NCBI GenBank assembly: GCA_026398735.1
Contig: JAPLSH010000016.1
Location: 49,644 to 113,643, forward strand
Origin: Pseudomonadota bacterium
Lineage (GTDB): Bacteria > Pseudomonadota > Gammaproteobacteria > Steroidobacterales > Steroidobacteraceae
DNA: 64,000 bases
Reading direction: 5' to 3'
Below, piece after piece: positions 11,040 to 22,586 of this stretch. The notes under the pieces are model-generated. The model saw only the letters and a list, made by a program, of their open reading frames with translations, did not search any database and was not told where the DNA came from. Position 1 is the stretch's first letter. Each line of letters begins with the position of its first letter. Both the position numbers and the translations under genes were made by a program.

Positions 11040-12101
11040 TTAAGCCTGTTCCCGGTTCGCTTCAAACCGGTTTTTGTTAGTGGCCCGAAGCTGTGCCTCG
11101 TGCCTTGTTATACGTTGCTGCTCCAGCAACAGACCGATTGACTGGTCCATGGTGCGCATGCCGGCATGCGCGCCAGCCTGCAGCGTACTCTCAATCTGGT
11201 CTAGTCGACCCTGGCGTACCAGATTGGCCACGGCGGGTGTGTTGACCAGAATCTCCAGTGCCGCGACCCGTCCCGTGCCATCTGCACGCGGCAGCAGCTG
11301 CTGGCAGATCACGCCTCGTAGCGAGGTAGACAGCATGGCGCGCACATGCGCCTGCTTATCAGCCGGAAAGCTGTTGACCATGCGGTCTACCGTTTGCGCT
11401 GCGCCGTTGGTGTGCAGTGTAGCCAGCACCAAAATGCCCATTTCTGCAGCCGTCACTGCAATGGAGATGGTCTCCAGATCGCGCAGTTCACCGACCAGCA
11501 CCACATCGGGGTCTTCACGCAGTGCCGAGCGCAGCGCGTTGGCGAAATCCCCGGCATGCATACCGATTTCCCGCTGGCTGATCAGGCAGGATTTGCGTTG
11601 ATGCACGAACTCGATAGGGTCCTCAATGGTGAGGATATGGCCTCGCACACGACTGTTGATGTCGTCGACCATCGCCGCCAACGTGGTTGATTTGCCTGAA
11701 CCGGTCTTGCCGGTGACCAAGATCAAACCCTGGGTGGCGCGAGCCAGTTGCTGCACCGCCTCTGGCATGTCCAGTTCGGCCAGTGTCAGCGCACGCGAAG
11801 GAATGGCCCGCAGTACTGCGCCCATCCCGCCAAGATGGCGCAGCACATTGACGCGAAAGCGCGCCTGACCGGCGATGTCATAGGCGAAATCTGCGCAGTC
11901 CTGCTGCTCAAATTGCTCAATAGCACGGCGCGGCATGATCTCGAACAGCATCTCTTGCACGGGGCCTGGTTGTAGCAAGGCTTCGCGCATCGGCAGTAGG
12001 TCGCCGTGTACGCGTATGCGCGGCGGTTCGCCGGCCATTAGATGCAGATCAGAGCCACTGCGCTGTAGCAGCTCCTGCAACATTTCGTCCAGACGTGCCA
12101 T
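11040..12101 (-). CDS. PilT/PilU-type pilus retraction ATPase, paralogue A
   Basis: A hexameric secretion ATPase of 353 aa, close to PilT length (344). It has the N-terminal PAS-like half GSDLHLMAGEPPRIRV, Walker A GKTGSGKST (131-139), the Asp box LTIEDPIEFVH, Walker B DPDVVLVGELRD and the His box LATLHTNGAAQTVDR. The ANLVRQG segment corresponds to PilT's AIRNLIREGK, which is needed for retraction, but it is only partly conserved. Its ATG overlaps the stop of the second ATPase gene by one base (TGATG). No pilin, pilB or pilC lies in the window, so assignment to PilT or PilU is not possible from this sequence alone. Confidence 0.88.
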   Translation of the reverse strand: MARLDEMLQELLQRSGSDLHLMAGEPPRIRVHGDLLPMREALLQPGPVQEMLFEIMPRRAIEQFEQQDCADFAYDIAGQARFRVNVLRHLGGMGAVLRAIPSRALTLAELDMPEAVQQLARATQGLILVTGKTGSGKSTTLAAMVDDINSRVRGHILTIEDPIEFVHQRKSCLISQREIGMHAGDFANALRSALREDPDVVLVGELRDLETISIAVTAAEMGILVLATLHTNGAAQTVDRMVNSFPADKQAHVRAMLSTSLRGVICQQLLPRADGTGRVAALEILVNTPAVANLVRQGRLDQIESTLQAGAHAGMRTMDQSIGLLLEQQRITRHEAQLRATNKNRFEANREQA

Positions 12102-13273
12102 CAGGCAGCACTGCCCGTGGCCGCTATATCCATGCGCGGTAGCAGACTTGCATCCAAGACAAAGCGCTGGAAGGGGCGCTTGTCGTTGGCCAGCGTGTAG
12201 GCGTCATCGGGGTCAATTTCTTTGGCCTGTACTGCTTGCAGTAGCGCCTGGTCGAGCATTTGCATGCCCTGTTCGCGACCGGTCTGCAGTTGGCTGGGTA
12301 TCAAATGGATCTGGTCTGTTTGGATCAAGCGTGCGATGGCGCGGGTCATGACCATGACTTCGCAGATAGCCTTGCGGCCTTGGCCGTTTGCCGTGCGCAC
12401 CAGTACCTGAGTCACAACGGCCAGCAGGTTGGATGCTAAAAAGCTTTTGGCTTGTTCGCGTTCTTCGGCAGGAAGGGCATCGATGATGCGATCGAGTGTT
12501 TTGACTGCGCTGGTGGTGTGCAAGGTGCCCAATACCAGATGTCCGGTTTCTGCTGCCGTCATGGCCATCGACAGGGTCTGCGCATCGCGCAGTTCCCCGA
12601 CCAGAATCACATCGGGGTCTTCGCGCATGGCGGCGCGCAGCCCGGCAGAGAAGGACGGTACATGTGTACCCAGCTCGCGCTGGATCACCTGACTTTGATT
12701 GCTGCGGTGCACAAACTCGATCGGGTCTTCCAGACTAATGATATTGAGACGGCGCGTTTGATTGAGCTCGTTGATCATCGCTGCCAGCGTGGTTGATTTG
12801 CCGCTGCCGGTGGAGCCAGTGATCAGCACCAGTCCTTGTTGGTGGTCGCAGAAGCGACGCACCACTGCCGGCAGTCCCAGCCTCTCCAGCGTAGGTACAG
12901 CAAAGGGAATGGTGCGAAACGCCGCACCGACGCCGGTTTCCTTACGGTACAGGTTGACGCGAAAGCGGCCGCCGTCCTCGGACACATAGGCAAAGTCCAA
13001 GTCTTCACCACGGGCCAGTAAATCACGCTGCGACTGGGTGAGGATTTCCTGCAGATAGCCCTGCAACTCGCTGTCACGCAGGTCGCGGAACTTGATCGGC
13101 AGTAACTCGCCGTGGACACGCAGCAGCGGTGGCACGCCCACCGCAAGGTGGATGTCGGAGCAGCCCTGCTGTAGGCCGAGTTTTAGGAATGCATCGATGC
13201 GAGCCAAGGGTGCAGTAGTCCAAAGTGCCGAAATTGACTGCGTAGATTTACCGGCTAAACCCCTGATCAACAA
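12101..13273 (-). CDS. PilT/PilU-type pilus retraction ATPase, paralogue B
   Basis: A second retraction-type ATPase of 390 aa, clearly paralogous to its neighbour. It shows CSDIHLAVGVPPLLRVHG, Walker A GSTGSGKST, the Asp box ISLEDPIEFVH, DPDVILVGELRD and LGTLHTTSAVKTLDR. The C-terminal TGREQGMQMLDQAL tail resembles PilT proteins of several deep-branching lineages. The TTG start at 13273 has AAAGG nine bases upstream; a second TTG at 13207, directly before ARIDAFLK, is an alternative start. It follows the kinase gene by 53 bases. Two such motors in tandem resemble pilT-pilU pairs, here placed with a kinase and a PilZ protein. Confidence 0.88.
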   Translation of the reverse strand: MLIRGLAGKSTQSISALWTTAPLARIDAFLKLGLQQGCSDIHLAVGVPPLLRVHGELLPIKFRDLRDSELQGYLQEILTQSQRDLLARGEDLDFAYVSEDGGRFRVNLYRKETGVGAAFRTIPFAVPTLERLGLPAVVRRFCDHQQGLVLITGSTGSGKSTTLAAMINELNQTRRLNIISLEDPIEFVHRSNQSQVIQRELGTHVPSFSAGLRAAMREDPDVILVGELRDAQTLSMAMTAAETGHLVLGTLHTTSAVKTLDRIIDALPAEEREQAKSFLASNLLAVVTQVLVRTANGQGRKAICEVMVMTRAIARLIQTDQIHLIPSQLQTGREQGMQMLDQALLQAVQAKEIDPDDAYTLANDKRPFQRFVLDASLLPRMDIAATGSAA

Positions 13274-13326
13274 CGACGGCGGCCTTTAAATAAGACGTGG
13301 CGCACAGTTGCGAAGACAGCTTGTCG

Positions 13327-15732
13327 TCAGACGAGCTTTTCCAGCGCTGAACACAGCTCCGGCATGGTCTGGAACCGCGCCAGTTTGTCGGTGGCCATAG
13401 CCTTAAGGATTACCGCGCTAACGCTCTCTGGTAGGGCCGCATTGAGCTCGTGGGGCGGGCGTGCCTTGCCTTGCACGTGCTGGTACATCACTGCCATGTG
13501 ATCGCCGTTGGCATAGGGCGGGGCGCCAGTGGCCATCTCGTACAGCATGATGCCGGTCGAATAGATGTCGGCACGTTCGTCGATGCGCCTGCCCATGATC
13601 TGTTCAGGGGCCATGTACTTGGGAGAGCCTATGACATAGCCGGTACGCGTGAGCTGTGTGTCGCCCTCGCGGTGTGCCGCAGCGACACCAAAGTCCACAA
13701 TTTTGAGTAAGCCCTCGCCATTGATCAGCACGTTGGCGGGCTTAAGGTCGCGGTGCACGATGCCGGCCGTGTGCGCAACATTCATGCCTGTGCAGATGTC
13801 GATGCCGTATTGCAACAAGCGGTCGACTGGCAAGGGGTTGCCATCTTCGACTTCGCTGGTGAGCGTATGCGACGGGAAGTACTCCATCGAAATGGCGTAG
13901 TTGCCTTGGATGCGCAGGAAGTCATAGATGCGGATGATGTTGCGATGAGTGATTTTGCGCGAATAGCGCAGTTCGTGCACAAAGCGCTTGAGCACTTCTT
14001 CGTCTTCGCAGACGCTGGGATTAAGAAACTTTAGAATCAGCTGGTCATCCACTACTGTGTCTTCGACCAGCACTACGGTGCCAAACGCGCCCTTGCCGAT
14101 GCGCTGCATGTATTTGTAACGGCCTTCGATCAGATCGCCCGGACGCAACAGACTCAAATCCAGTTTGCCGTGGCCTGCTTGTTCCAACACGCGGGCGCGC
14201 AATTGGGTGGCGTTATCGGCGTTGCCTGCTTGCCGCGGCGTCTCTGCTGATCGCAGCTTAAAATACGCCGTGCCTGCGCCCGATGCAGCCATACGGGCTG
14301 TACCTGCGCCAAAGCGCGCTTCCAGGGAATTGAGTGCTGCGATGGCGGCATCGGCAGTGGCCGGATCGACATGTATTGCCATGGCTTGCAGCTGTACCTG
14401 CACTGCATCGACACGACGTTCGTCAGTCAGTCGCGTCACCGACAAGATGGTGTCCTGCCGCACTTGCCGGTCAGCATGGTGGAGCAACGGCAACAGCGCA
14501 TCGATACACCGCGCATCACCCAGCTTGGACAGCGCGTGCACCACTACTGGCAGTGATCGCACCTCACTGCCTTGCAACATCTGCAGCAGGCGGGGCAGGG
14601 CGCGTGGACTGCCTATCGCTGCCAGTGCATCTACTGCGCGCTCACGCACCCACCAGTCCGTGTCGTGGGTGGCTTCCAGCAAATGATTGACGGCGCTTTC
14701 ATCGCGAGTCTGGTTGAGAATCTCGATGGCTGAGCGGCGGATGTCGGCATCGTCATCGCGTGCCAGTTCCAGTACTGCTTGGATGACGCGGGGGCCGCCT
14801 ATCTTTCCCAAGGCGTCACCCGCCCGACTGCGTACCCACCAGTCGGCATCTTTAAGTGCGGCCAACAGAAACTTCACTAGTCGCGGATCAGCCAGCTCAT
14901 TGAGCACTTCGACGGCTGCGCGGCGTGCGTATTCGCTCTCGTCTTTGAGTATGGCCACCAAATGCCGCACCACCATTGGATCGCCGGCTTTGACCAACAC
15001 GTCAATGGCGTGGTTCTGCACGTCGATCTCTGTATCGCGTAGCACCTGACACACAGCGGCAAGGTCTATAGGTCCGTCGAGCTTCGCCATACCCGACAGC
15101 GCAGCAGCGCGGATCATCTTGTTAGGGTCCTGCAGCAGTCCGCTCAAGGCGTCCTTGACCTGCGGCAAGTTGAAGCGAGCCAGGATGTTGACCAGATGCA
15201 GGCGGACCATGGCGTCTTTGCCCACCAGACGGCTGATCAGATCCGGGACCAGTTCCGGTCCGACAAGGTCGGCCAGTAGACGCAGAACCAAGGCTTTGTC
15301 CGTGGCTTGCAGCTTGTAGGCAACTGCCAGCAGCTCGCGCGGCACCAAGCGCTGACGCTGGGCTTGCAGAATCTCGCGCAGCGCCTGACTGGCCGCCTGC
15401 GGCGAGCACAGTGCCTGCAGCAGCAATGCCGTCGGATAGGCACGGCTCATCGATAGCGCGCGCTTGCCAGCAGCGACACAGCGTGGGCTCGGGCTGGCCA
15501 GTGCCGACAGGTACAGGTCAAACACTCGCTCGTTGACGGCCGAGATCAACACTTCACCCAGCGCCGCTGCGGCATTGACCTCGCACTCGTCCAAGGCCGC
15601 CAATGCCATCGGCACGGCGGCATCTCCCAGCGCACGCAGGCCTTCCAAAGGTTGGCCCATTGCTTGCGGGCTGCCGGCTGCCTTGATCTGGGCGATCAAG
15701 CGACTGGCTCGGAGGTTGGAAAATAGGGTCAT
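13327..15732 (-). CDS. HEAT-repeat Ser/Thr protein kinase
   Basis: A protein of 801 aa. The first 460 residues or so are tandem HEAT / PBS-lyase-type helical repeats, two of them almost identical at DADWWVRSRAGDALGKIG and DTDWWVRERAVDALAAIG. A short linker leads to a complete eukaryote-like kinase domain (about 538-801). This has the glycine loop GKGAFGTV (about 545), the lysine in LILKFLN, HRDLKPANV (about 658), DFGVA (about 679), and SPKYMAPEQ with a full C-lobe. All catalytic residues are present. No membrane segment is seen, so the kinase is cytosolic, and the repeats are a likely protein-docking scaffold. It is the first gene of the operon with two PilT-type ATPases and a PilZ protein, so I infer control of pilus motors. 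It is divergent from mrp over 121 bases. Confidence 0.88.
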   Translation of the reverse strand: MTLFSNLRASRLIAQIKAAGSPQAMGQPLEGLRALGDAAVPMALAALDECEVNAAAALGEVLISAVNERVFDLYLSALASPSPRCVAAGKRALSMSRAYPTALLLQALCSPQAASQALREILQAQRQRLVPRELLAVAYKLQATDKALVLRLLADLVGPELVPDLISRLVGKDAMVRLHLVNILARFNLPQVKDALSGLLQDPNKMIRAAALSGMAKLDGPIDLAAVCQVLRDTEIDVQNHAIDVLVKAGDPMVVRHLVAILKDESEYARRAAVEVLNELADPRLVKFLLAALKDADWWVRSRAGDALGKIGGPRVIQAVLELARDDDADIRRSAIEILNQTRDESAVNHLLEATHDTDWWVRERAVDALAAIGSPRALPRLLQMLQGSEVRSLPVVVHALSKLGDARCIDALLPLLHHADRQVRQDTILSVTRLTDERRVDAVQVQLQAMAIHVDPATADAAIAALNSLEARFGAGTARMAASGAGTAYFKLRSAETPRQAGNADNATQLRARVLEQAGHGKLDLSLLRPGDLIEGRYKYMQRIGKGAFGTVVLVEDTVVDDQLILKFLNPSVCEDEEVLKRFVHELRYSRKITHRNIIRIYDFLRIQGNYAISMEYFPSHTLTSEVEDGNPLPVDRLLQYGIDICTGMNVAHTAGIVHRDLKPANVLINGEGLLKIVDFGVAAAHREGDTQLTRTGYVIGSPKYMAPEQIMGRRIDERADIYSTGIMLYEMATGAPPYANGDHMAVMYQHVQGKARPPHELNAALPESVSAVILKAMATDKLARFQTMPELCSALEKLV

Positions 15733-15853
15733 GAGCTCGGCGTGAACGCGATGGGGGCAGATTTCATCATCCCACCGGCAGCCAGCGACCTACGCGACGC
15801 AGCGCACAAGACTGGTAACATCGCTACCCCGGAATAGATCGCGAAGAGCCCTG

Positions 15854-16960
15854 ATGACTGATGCTGATACCTTGACCACCGCCCGAGCAGCTCTGGAACA
15901 GTGGGTGGAGCCTTTCATAGGCCGTTCGCTGGGTGAGCTGGGCGCGCTGCGCGAGCTGCGGCTCGACGGGGCTGTGCTGGTCGCGGCCGTGGTGCTGCCA
16001 GTGCCTGTGGGCGGCTACCGAGACTTGCTCGAAGATGCGCTCACGGCGGCATTAGGGGCTGCTGGGGTCAAGCTGCCGCTGCGACTGGCGCTGACCAGCC
16101 ATATCAGCGCCCGTGCTGTGCAGCCGCCGCTCAAGCCGCTGCCCAACATCCGCAACATCATTGCCGTGGCCTCGGGCAAGGGCGGTGTGGGCAAGTCCAC
16201 CGTGGCCGTCAACCTGGCGCTGGCCTGGGCGGCAGCGGGCGCGCGCGTTGGTCTGCTCGATGCCGACATCTACGGACCCAGTCAGCCGCTCATGCTTGGA
16301 CTGTCGGGCCAGCGACCGCCGTCACCCGATGGCAAGCGCATCGAGCCGTTGCAGGCGCATGGCATCAAGGCCATGTCGATGGGTTTTTTGATTGATCCGG
16401 ATCAGCCGATGATCTGGCGCGGTCCCATGATCACGCAGGCGCTCAACACGCTGCTCAACGACACCGACTGGGGCGAGCTCGACTACTTGGTGGTCGACCT
16501 GCCGCCGGGCACTGGCGATATCCAGTTGTCGATGGCACAGAAGGTGCCGGTAGCTGGCGCGATTATCGTTACCACGCCGCAGGATGTGGCGCTGGCCGAC
16601 GCGCGTCGGGGTCTGCGCATGTTTAACAACGAGAAGGTATCGGTGCCGGTGCTGGGCATCGTCGAGAACATGGCGCTGCATGTCTGCAGCAAGTGCGGCC
16701 ATCAAGAGGCTGTGTTCGGCAGTGGCGGCGGCGAGCGCTTGGCGTTGGAATGCGGCGTGCCGCTGCTGGGCCAATTGCCGCTTGATGCGCGCATCGGTGC
16801 CGAAGCCGAGGCGGGGCGTCCCACGCTGGTTGCCGCACCGGATTCGGTGCGAGGCCGTGCGTTTTCTGAGTTGGCCCGGCAAGTAGCCGGTGTGTTGGCG
16901 CTGCGCCCTAAAGAGCGCGCCAGTGTGTTTCCGCAGGTTGTCGTTGAGGGCAGGGCATGA
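15854..16960 (+). CDS. mrp: Mrp/ApbC iron-sulfur cluster carrier ATPase
   Basis: A P-loop NTPase of 368 aa of the Mrp/NBP35 family, which delivers Fe-S clusters to apo-proteins. Residues 1-95 form a MIP18-like (DUF59) N-terminal domain. The deviant Walker [11 protein letters not shown] is at residues 107-116, with [20 protein letters not shown] and the cluster-binding pair CSKC (C-x2-C). The ATG start is supported by the position of the DUF59 domain. The TGA overlaps the dcd ATG (ATGA), so the two are co-translated. Confidence 0.95.
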   Translation: MTDADTLTTARAALEQWVEPFIGRSLGELGALRELRLDGAVLVAAVVLPVPVGGYRDLLEDALTAALGAAGVKLPLRLALTSHISARAVQPPLKPLPNIRNIIAVASGKGGVGKSTVAVNLALAWAAAGARVGLLDADIYGPSQPLMLGLSGQRPPSPDGKRIEPLQAHGIKAMSMGFLIDPDQPMIWRGPMITQALNTLLNDTDWGELDYLVVDLPPGTGDIQLSMAQKVPVAGAIIVTTPQDVALADARRGLRMFNNEKVSVPVLGIVENMALHVCSKCGHQEAVFGSGGGERLALECGVPLLGQLPLDARIGAEAEAGRPTLVAAPDSVRGRAFSELARQVAGVLALRPKERASVFPQVVVEGRA

Positions 16961-17523
16961 GCATCAAGTCAGACCATTGGATCCGTCGTATGTCCGAGCA
17001 GCAGGGCATGATCTCGCCCTATGAGCCGGGTCAGGTACGCGAGGTTGGCGGCCAGCGCATCGTGTCTTACGGCACATCCAGCTATGGTTACGACGTGCGC
17101 TGCGCGCGTGAGTTCAAGATCTTTACCAACATCAACAGCACGATTGTTGATCCCAAATGTTTCGACCCGCAGAGCTTTGTGGATGTCGAGGCGGACGTGT
17201 GCATCATTCCGCCCAATTCATTTGCGTTGGCGCGCACGGTTGAATACTTCCGCATCCCGCGTTCGGTGCTGGTGGTGTGCTTGGGCAAATCCAGCTATGC
17301 GCGCTGCGGGATCATCGTGAACGTGACGCCGCTCGAACCTGAATGGGAAGGGCACGTGACGCTGGAGTTCTCCAACACCACGCCGTTGCCAGCCAAGATC
17401 TATGCCAATGAAGGTGTGGCACAGATGTTGTTCTTTGAATCGGATGAGGTGTGCGACACCTCATATGCCGATCGTGGCGGCAAGTATCAGGGTCAGCGCG
17501 GCGTTACTCTGCCCAAGGCTTAA
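16957..17523 (+). CDS. dcd: dCTP deaminase
   Basis: Deaminates dCTP to dUTP, the main bacterial route to dTTP precursors. It has 188 aa against 193 in E. coli. The family blocks [33 protein letters not shown] (catalytic Glu137 within VTLE) and [12 protein letters not shown] are intact. It forms an mrp-dcd unit through a four-base overlap. The gene ends shortly before the convergent DUF3108 gene. Confidence 0.97.
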   Translation: MSIKSDHWIRRMSEQQGMISPYEPGQVREVGGQRIVSYGTSSYGYDVRCAREFKIFTNINSTIVDPKCFDPQSFVDVEADVCIIPPNSFALARTVEYFRIPRSVLVVCLGKSSYARCGIIVNVTPLEPEWEGHVTLEFSNTTPLPAKIYANEGVAQMLFFESDEVCDTSYADRGGKYQGQRGVTLPKA

Positions 17524-17547
17524 GTCGCCCGCAGCGTCACTCCACGC

Positions 17548-18261
17548 TCAGGGGCGCGTCAGCGCCTCCATGTTCATGGCCCATTCCACTTTGTCGTTCG
17601 CATCGTGGCGCTCGACCTTGATCGGCAGGAAGCCCAATGCCGGCGCGCACCAGTACAGCGTGCTGCTCTTGGAGCCAATGCGCTGGCTACGGAACAGCAC
17701 CGCCCGCTGACGGCCCAGCGGTGTATCCAGCTCCGCAGTACCTGCGGTGGAATAGGTGTATTCCTTGAACAGGTTGCGGTCCACCAGCTTGAAGCCGGTC
17801 GGCGGTGTGCCTTTGTTCAACGCCAAAATCAGCGCGATCTGCACCGACATGTCGTCATGCACGCCCGGCTCAATGGCGATGTCGACAGCCGTGTCTTCGT
17901 AGATGCCGCGTGCGCGCTGCGTCTGCCAGTCAAAGTCCAGTTGCACGTCACGCCCCGTCGATCCTGTGCCGTCATCGCCACGATAGCGTTCCGGCAGTAC
18001 CTGCGTACCGATCACCCGCATGGTGCTGTCCTGAGTAATGTCTCCGGAGGCGATCAGCCTGAACAGGCCGCGCGCCACACTGCGCGAGCTATAGGACCAG
18101 CGATCACCGGCAAGGCGCTTGAGTGTGACGGTGCTGGTGCCGGCAGCGAGGCCCTTGAGCGTCCAGGCATAGCGCACCGTAAAAGGCTGCAGCTCGTCGG
18201 CGCCGGCAGCGTGCATGGATGGCAACACCAGCAACAAACAACACAGTGCGAGGCGCTTCAT
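17548..18261 (-). CDS. DUF3108 family periplasmic protein
   Basis: A protein of 237 aa with a signal peptide ([20 protein letters not shown]). It continues with the beta-rich DUF3108 pattern: PFTVRYAWTLKGLAAGTSTVTLKRL, then SGDITQDSTMRVIG and a closing TLYWCAPALGFLPIKVERHD. The longer open frame upstream belongs to purN. The ATG at 18261 overlaps the purN TGA by four bases, so it is co-translated with purN. Next to purMN in many gammaproteobacteria, but its function is unknown; the fold suggests an envelope ligand-binding protein. Confidence 0.82.
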   Translation of the reverse strand: MKRLALCCLLLVLPSMHAAGADELQPFTVRYAWTLKGLAAGTSTVTLKRLAGDRWSYSSRSVARGLFRLIASGDITQDSTMRVIGTQVLPERYRGDDGTGSTGRDVQLDFDWQTQRARGIYEDTAVDIAIEPGVHDDMSVQIALILALNKGTPPTGFKLVDRNLFKEYTYSTAGTAELDTPLGRQRAVLFRSQRIGSKSSTLYWCAPALGFLPIKVERHDANDKVEWAMNMEALTRP

Positions 18262-18935
18262 GTCAGCTCTCCTATTTGCAGTGGCGCGTTCAGTGCTATG
18301 CCGTCGAAGCGGGGCCTGCCGTTTTGCCACTGCAAACGATCGGTAGCGATCCAGCCGATGACCTGCGAATACAGTTGATGCTCTTGGCTCAGTACGCGCG
18401 CTGCCAAGGTGTCGGCAGTATCGTTGGGTAGCACAGGTACGTGCGCTTGCAGCACGACGGGGCCCCCATCGAGCTCGGCTGTCACGTAATGCACGCTGGC
18501 TCCATGCTCAAGGTCGCCTGCGGCCAAGGCACGCTCATGGGTATGCAGGCCTTTGTGCCGTGGTAGCAGCGAGGGATGGATGTTTAGCAGTCGACCTGCG
18601 TAGTGTGCGACAAAGCGCGCAGACAGCACGCGCATGAAGCCGGCCAGCACGACCAGTTGGGCACCGCTGGCATCGATGACCTGCATCAGCGCTGATTCAA
18701 ACCCATCGCGATCAAATTGCCCGTCTTGACGGAAGGTGGCAGCGGCAATGGCGCGTGCTGCAATGCCCTGACTGGCACACCAAGGCAGGGCGCCGGCATC
18801 TTCGCGGTCGCTCAGTACCTGCACGATGGTGGCCGCAAGAGTGCCGTCTGCACAGCGCGCAGCAATGGCAGCAAGGTTGCTGCCGCGGCCTGAAACCAGC
18901 ACTGCCAGCCGCAGCGGCGTGCCGCTTGCCGTCAT
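18258..18935 (-). CDS. purN: Phosphoribosylglycinamide formyltransferase
   Basis: Third step of de novo purine synthesis: formyl transfer from 10-formyl-THF to GAR. It has 225 aa, with LVSGRGSNL at the N-terminus, the catalytic LNIHPSLLP (Asn and His) and the conserved Asp in [15 protein letters not shown]. The C-terminal extension of about ten residues beyond the E. coli length is unremarkable. It overlaps purM by four bases and the DUF3108 gene by four bases, so the three genes form one unit. Confidence 0.96.
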   Translation of the reverse strand: MTASGTPLRLAVLVSGRGSNLAAIAARCADGTLAATIVQVLSDREDAGALPWCASQGIAARAIAAATFRQDGQFDRDGFESALMQVIDASGAQLVVLAGFMRVLSARFVAHYAGRLLNIHPSLLPRHKGLHTHERALAAGDLEHGASVHYVTAELDGGPVVLQAHVPVLPNDTADTLAARVLSQEHQLYSQVIGWIATDRLQWQNGRPRFDGIALNAPLQIGELT

Positions 18936-19963
18936 TGCGTGATGACGACGCCGCGTGTGCCGCGCTCGATACTGCCGATGCGCGTGGCGGTTTCGCCCTG
19001 CGCCCGCAGCAGTGCCAGCGCTGCATCGGCATCACCGGGGGCAACGATGACCACCATGCCGATACCGCAGTTGAAGGTGCGATACATCTCTTGGTCGGAG
19101 ATGTTGCCGGTGCGTGCCAGCCAATCGAACAAGGGATTCGGTGCCCAGCCGGCGCGCGAGAGTACTGCCTCGAGGTCATCGGTCAGCACGCGCGGGATGT
19201 TGTCGGTAAGGCCACCGCCGGTGATGTGCGCATAGCCGTGCACGGGCAATGCCGCATTGAGCGCCAGCATCGACTTGACGTAGATGCGCGTGGGCGCCAG
19301 CAGACGGTCAAACAGCAGTTGGCCGTCGAGCTGTGTGGTGGCGTCCGCACCGGCCAGTGACACCAGCTTGCGTATCAGTGAATAGCCGTTGGAGTGTGCG
19401 CCCGATGAGGCCAGACCGAGGATGACGTCGCCGGCGGCCACTTTGCTGCCATCGATGATGGCCGAGCGCTCTACTACGCCGACACTAAAGCCTGCCAGGT
19501 CGTAGTCGCCACCGTGATACATGCCGGGCATTTCGGCGGTCTCGCCGCCGACCAAGGCACAACCGGCTTGAACACAGCCTTCGGCAATGCCGGCCACCAC
19601 CGAACGGGCGACCTCAACCTGCAGCTTGCCGGTGGCGTAGTAGTCCAGGAAGAACAGTGGCTCTGCGCCCGACACGGCGATGTCGTTGACGCACATGGCC
19701 ACCAGGTCGATGCCAATGGTGTCGTGACGACCGGTATCTATGGCCAAGCGCAGCTTGGTGCCGACGCCATCGGTACCCGATACCAAGATGGGTTCGCGGT
19801 ATTTGGTAGGCAGGCCGACCAGCGCACCAAAGCCACCAATGCCGGCGAGCACCTCTGGGCGATGGGTGCGGCGCACTAGCGGTTTGATGCGTTCGACGAG
19901 TTCGTCACCGGCATCGATATCGACGCCTGCATCGCGATAGGTAAGGCCCTGCGGCTTGTCCAT
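18932..19963 (-). CDS. purM: Phosphoribosylformylglycinamidine cyclo-ligase
   Basis: Fifth step of purine synthesis: FGAM to AIR with ATP. It has 343 aa, the normal length. Family blocks [38 protein letters not shown] and [11 protein letters not shown] are present. It is first in the purM-purN-DUF3108 operon. It is divergent from the CDP-alcohol transferase gene, with the promoters for both in about 117 bases (19964-20080). Confidence 0.97.
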   Translation of the reverse strand: MDKPQGLTYRDAGVDIDAGDELVERIKPLVRRTHRPEVLAGIGGFGALVGLPTKYREPILVSGTDGVGTKLRLAIDTGRHDTIGIDLVAMCVNDIAVSGAEPLFFLDYYATGKLQVEVARSVVAGIAEGCVQAGCALVGGETAEMPGMYHGGDYDLAGFSVGVVERSAIIDGSKVAAGDVILGLASSGAHSNGYSLIRKLVSLAGADATTQLDGQLLFDRLLAPTRIYVKSMLALNAALPVHGYAHITGGGLTDNIPRVLTDDLEAVLSRAGWAPNPLFDWLARTGNISDQEMYRTFNCGIGMVVIVAPGDADAALALLRAQGETATRIGSIERGTRGVVITQ

Positions 19964-20080
19964 GAACTGCGCTGTTATCTCGAGTAGGGCGGCCGGGGCG
20001 CCGAGCCGCTATAGTACCGCAAGGGTGCCGCTCGTGGATCGCCTGCGATGGCGGTGTCCCTGACGGACGGCTGTCCTCTA

Positions 20081-20640
20081 ATGCACCACATCCCCAACCT
20101 CATTTGTCTGCTGCGTATCGCACTGGTGCTGCCGGTGGTGCTGGCGCTGCGTGACGGTCTGTATGTGCAGTTGGCGCTGTTGCTGGCGCTGGCGGCTGCA
20201 TCCGATGCGCTGGATGGCTGGCTGGCCAAGCACTACGGCTGGGAGTCGACTTTGGGCAAATTTCTCGATCCGGTGGCAGACAAACTACTGCTCGTGGCGG
20301 TCTTCATCACCGCTGCCAGCCTGGGTTTGGTGCCATGGTGGCTGGCAGTAGCCGCCGTGCTGCGGGATGTGCTTATTGCGCTGGGTGCCGCGGCCTATCG
20401 GTTGTGGATCGGCCCTATCAACGGCGAACCGACGTTCTTGAGCAAGCTCAACACCACACTGCAGTTCCTGTACCTCTTGTGTGTGGTGTTGACCTTGCTG
20501 CTCGATTTTCCGCCCGTGGAAGTGCGTGACGCGTTGGCCTGGGTGGTGTTGCTTAGTACTACAGCCAGTGGCATCGACTATGTGCGCACCTACGCCCAGC
20601 GCGCCTGTCAGCACTGGCCGGCCCGTCGGGGTCCGCTCGC

Positions 20641-20644
<4 letters not shown>
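20081..20644 (+). CDS. CDP-alcohol phosphatidyltransferase (PgsA-like)
   Basis: A membrane enzyme of 187 aa from the family that joins CDP-diacylglycerol to an alcohol such as glycerol phosphate. The signature is DALDGWLAKHYGW, then GKFLDPVADK. The usual AR is AK here, but all four catalytic Asp residues are kept. Four to five hydrophobic segments are visible. The frame opens at 20048, but the ATG at 20081 (HHIPNLICLLR) matches the family N-terminus. Its stop overlaps the hda ATG. A pgsA-like gene before hda is a common order in Xanthomonadales-type genomes. Substrate specificity is not determined. Confidence 0.82.
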
Positions 20645-21931
<1,287 letters not shown>

Positions 21932-22558
21932 TTACCGGCTGGCGACGCTGGCGGCACCCAGATCGTCGGCGCCATTCCAGTTACGGCTCCAGCGCAGCAC
22001 CACTAAGTCGGGATATTGGCGGCTTTTGAGGCTGCCGTTGTAGCGGCCCAGCGCGCGACGCAGGTCGTTGCGTTCCTTCGCGAGGTAATGGCGCAGGATG
22101 GCGCAGCCCATGCGCAGGTTCGCATCGACTTGAGTCAGTTGATGGCGATACATGCCCAATTGCGCGGGCCAGAATGGCATCACCTGCATCAGGCCCACGG
22201 CACCGGCTGACGACACTGCCCAGCGGTTGAAACGACTTTCGACGTCGATGAGTGCCAGGACCAAACCCGGTGGCAGAGGCTGCTCGCCGGGGCGGCGTGC
22301 CTCGCACCAGACGGTCTGCAGAATATGCAGTCGTTCGTCGCGATCGGCCACGATACGGCGCAGTCGCGGCTCCATCAGCGTGTACCAAACTGCGGAATCG
22401 TATTTGTCAGGGAAGCAGTCGGCGCGGCGGATGGCTTCAGATACCACCGCACGCAATTCGGGGTCGCGCTGTGCGGCGGCCAGCGGTTGGGCCTGTAGTG
22501 GGCCGCCAAGGACGGCGCTGGTGAGGAGGGCGGTGGCCCAGACGGCCGCCCGCCGCAC
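21932..22558 (-). CDS. Lytic transglycosylase (SLT domain), exported
   Basis: A protein of about 208 aa with a hydrophobic export signal (AVWATALLTSAVLGGPLQAQ). The SLT domain carries the catalytic Glu in LALIDVESRFN, then SSAGAVGLMQVMP and LRRALGRYNGSL, so it should cleave the MurNAc-GlcNAc bond of peptidoglycan. The open frame runs far into proS. A GTG at 22558 directly before the signal sequence, 29 bases past the proS stop, is my chosen start. I see no strong ribosome-binding site before it, so the exact start is uncertain. Confidence 0.82.
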   Translation of the reverse strand: MRRAAVWATALLTSAVLGGPLQAQPLAAAQRDPELRAVVSEAIRRADCFPDKYDSAVWYTLMEPRLRRIVADRDERLHILQTVWCEARRPGEQPLPPGLVLALIDVESRFNRWAVSSAGAVGLMQVMPFWPAQLGMYRHQLTQVDANLRMGCAILRHYLAKERNDLRRALGRYNGSLKSRQYPDLVVLRWSRNWNGADDLGAASVASR

Positions 22559-22586
22559 CGGTGTGAACCGGCGCTGCCCAGCTGTG

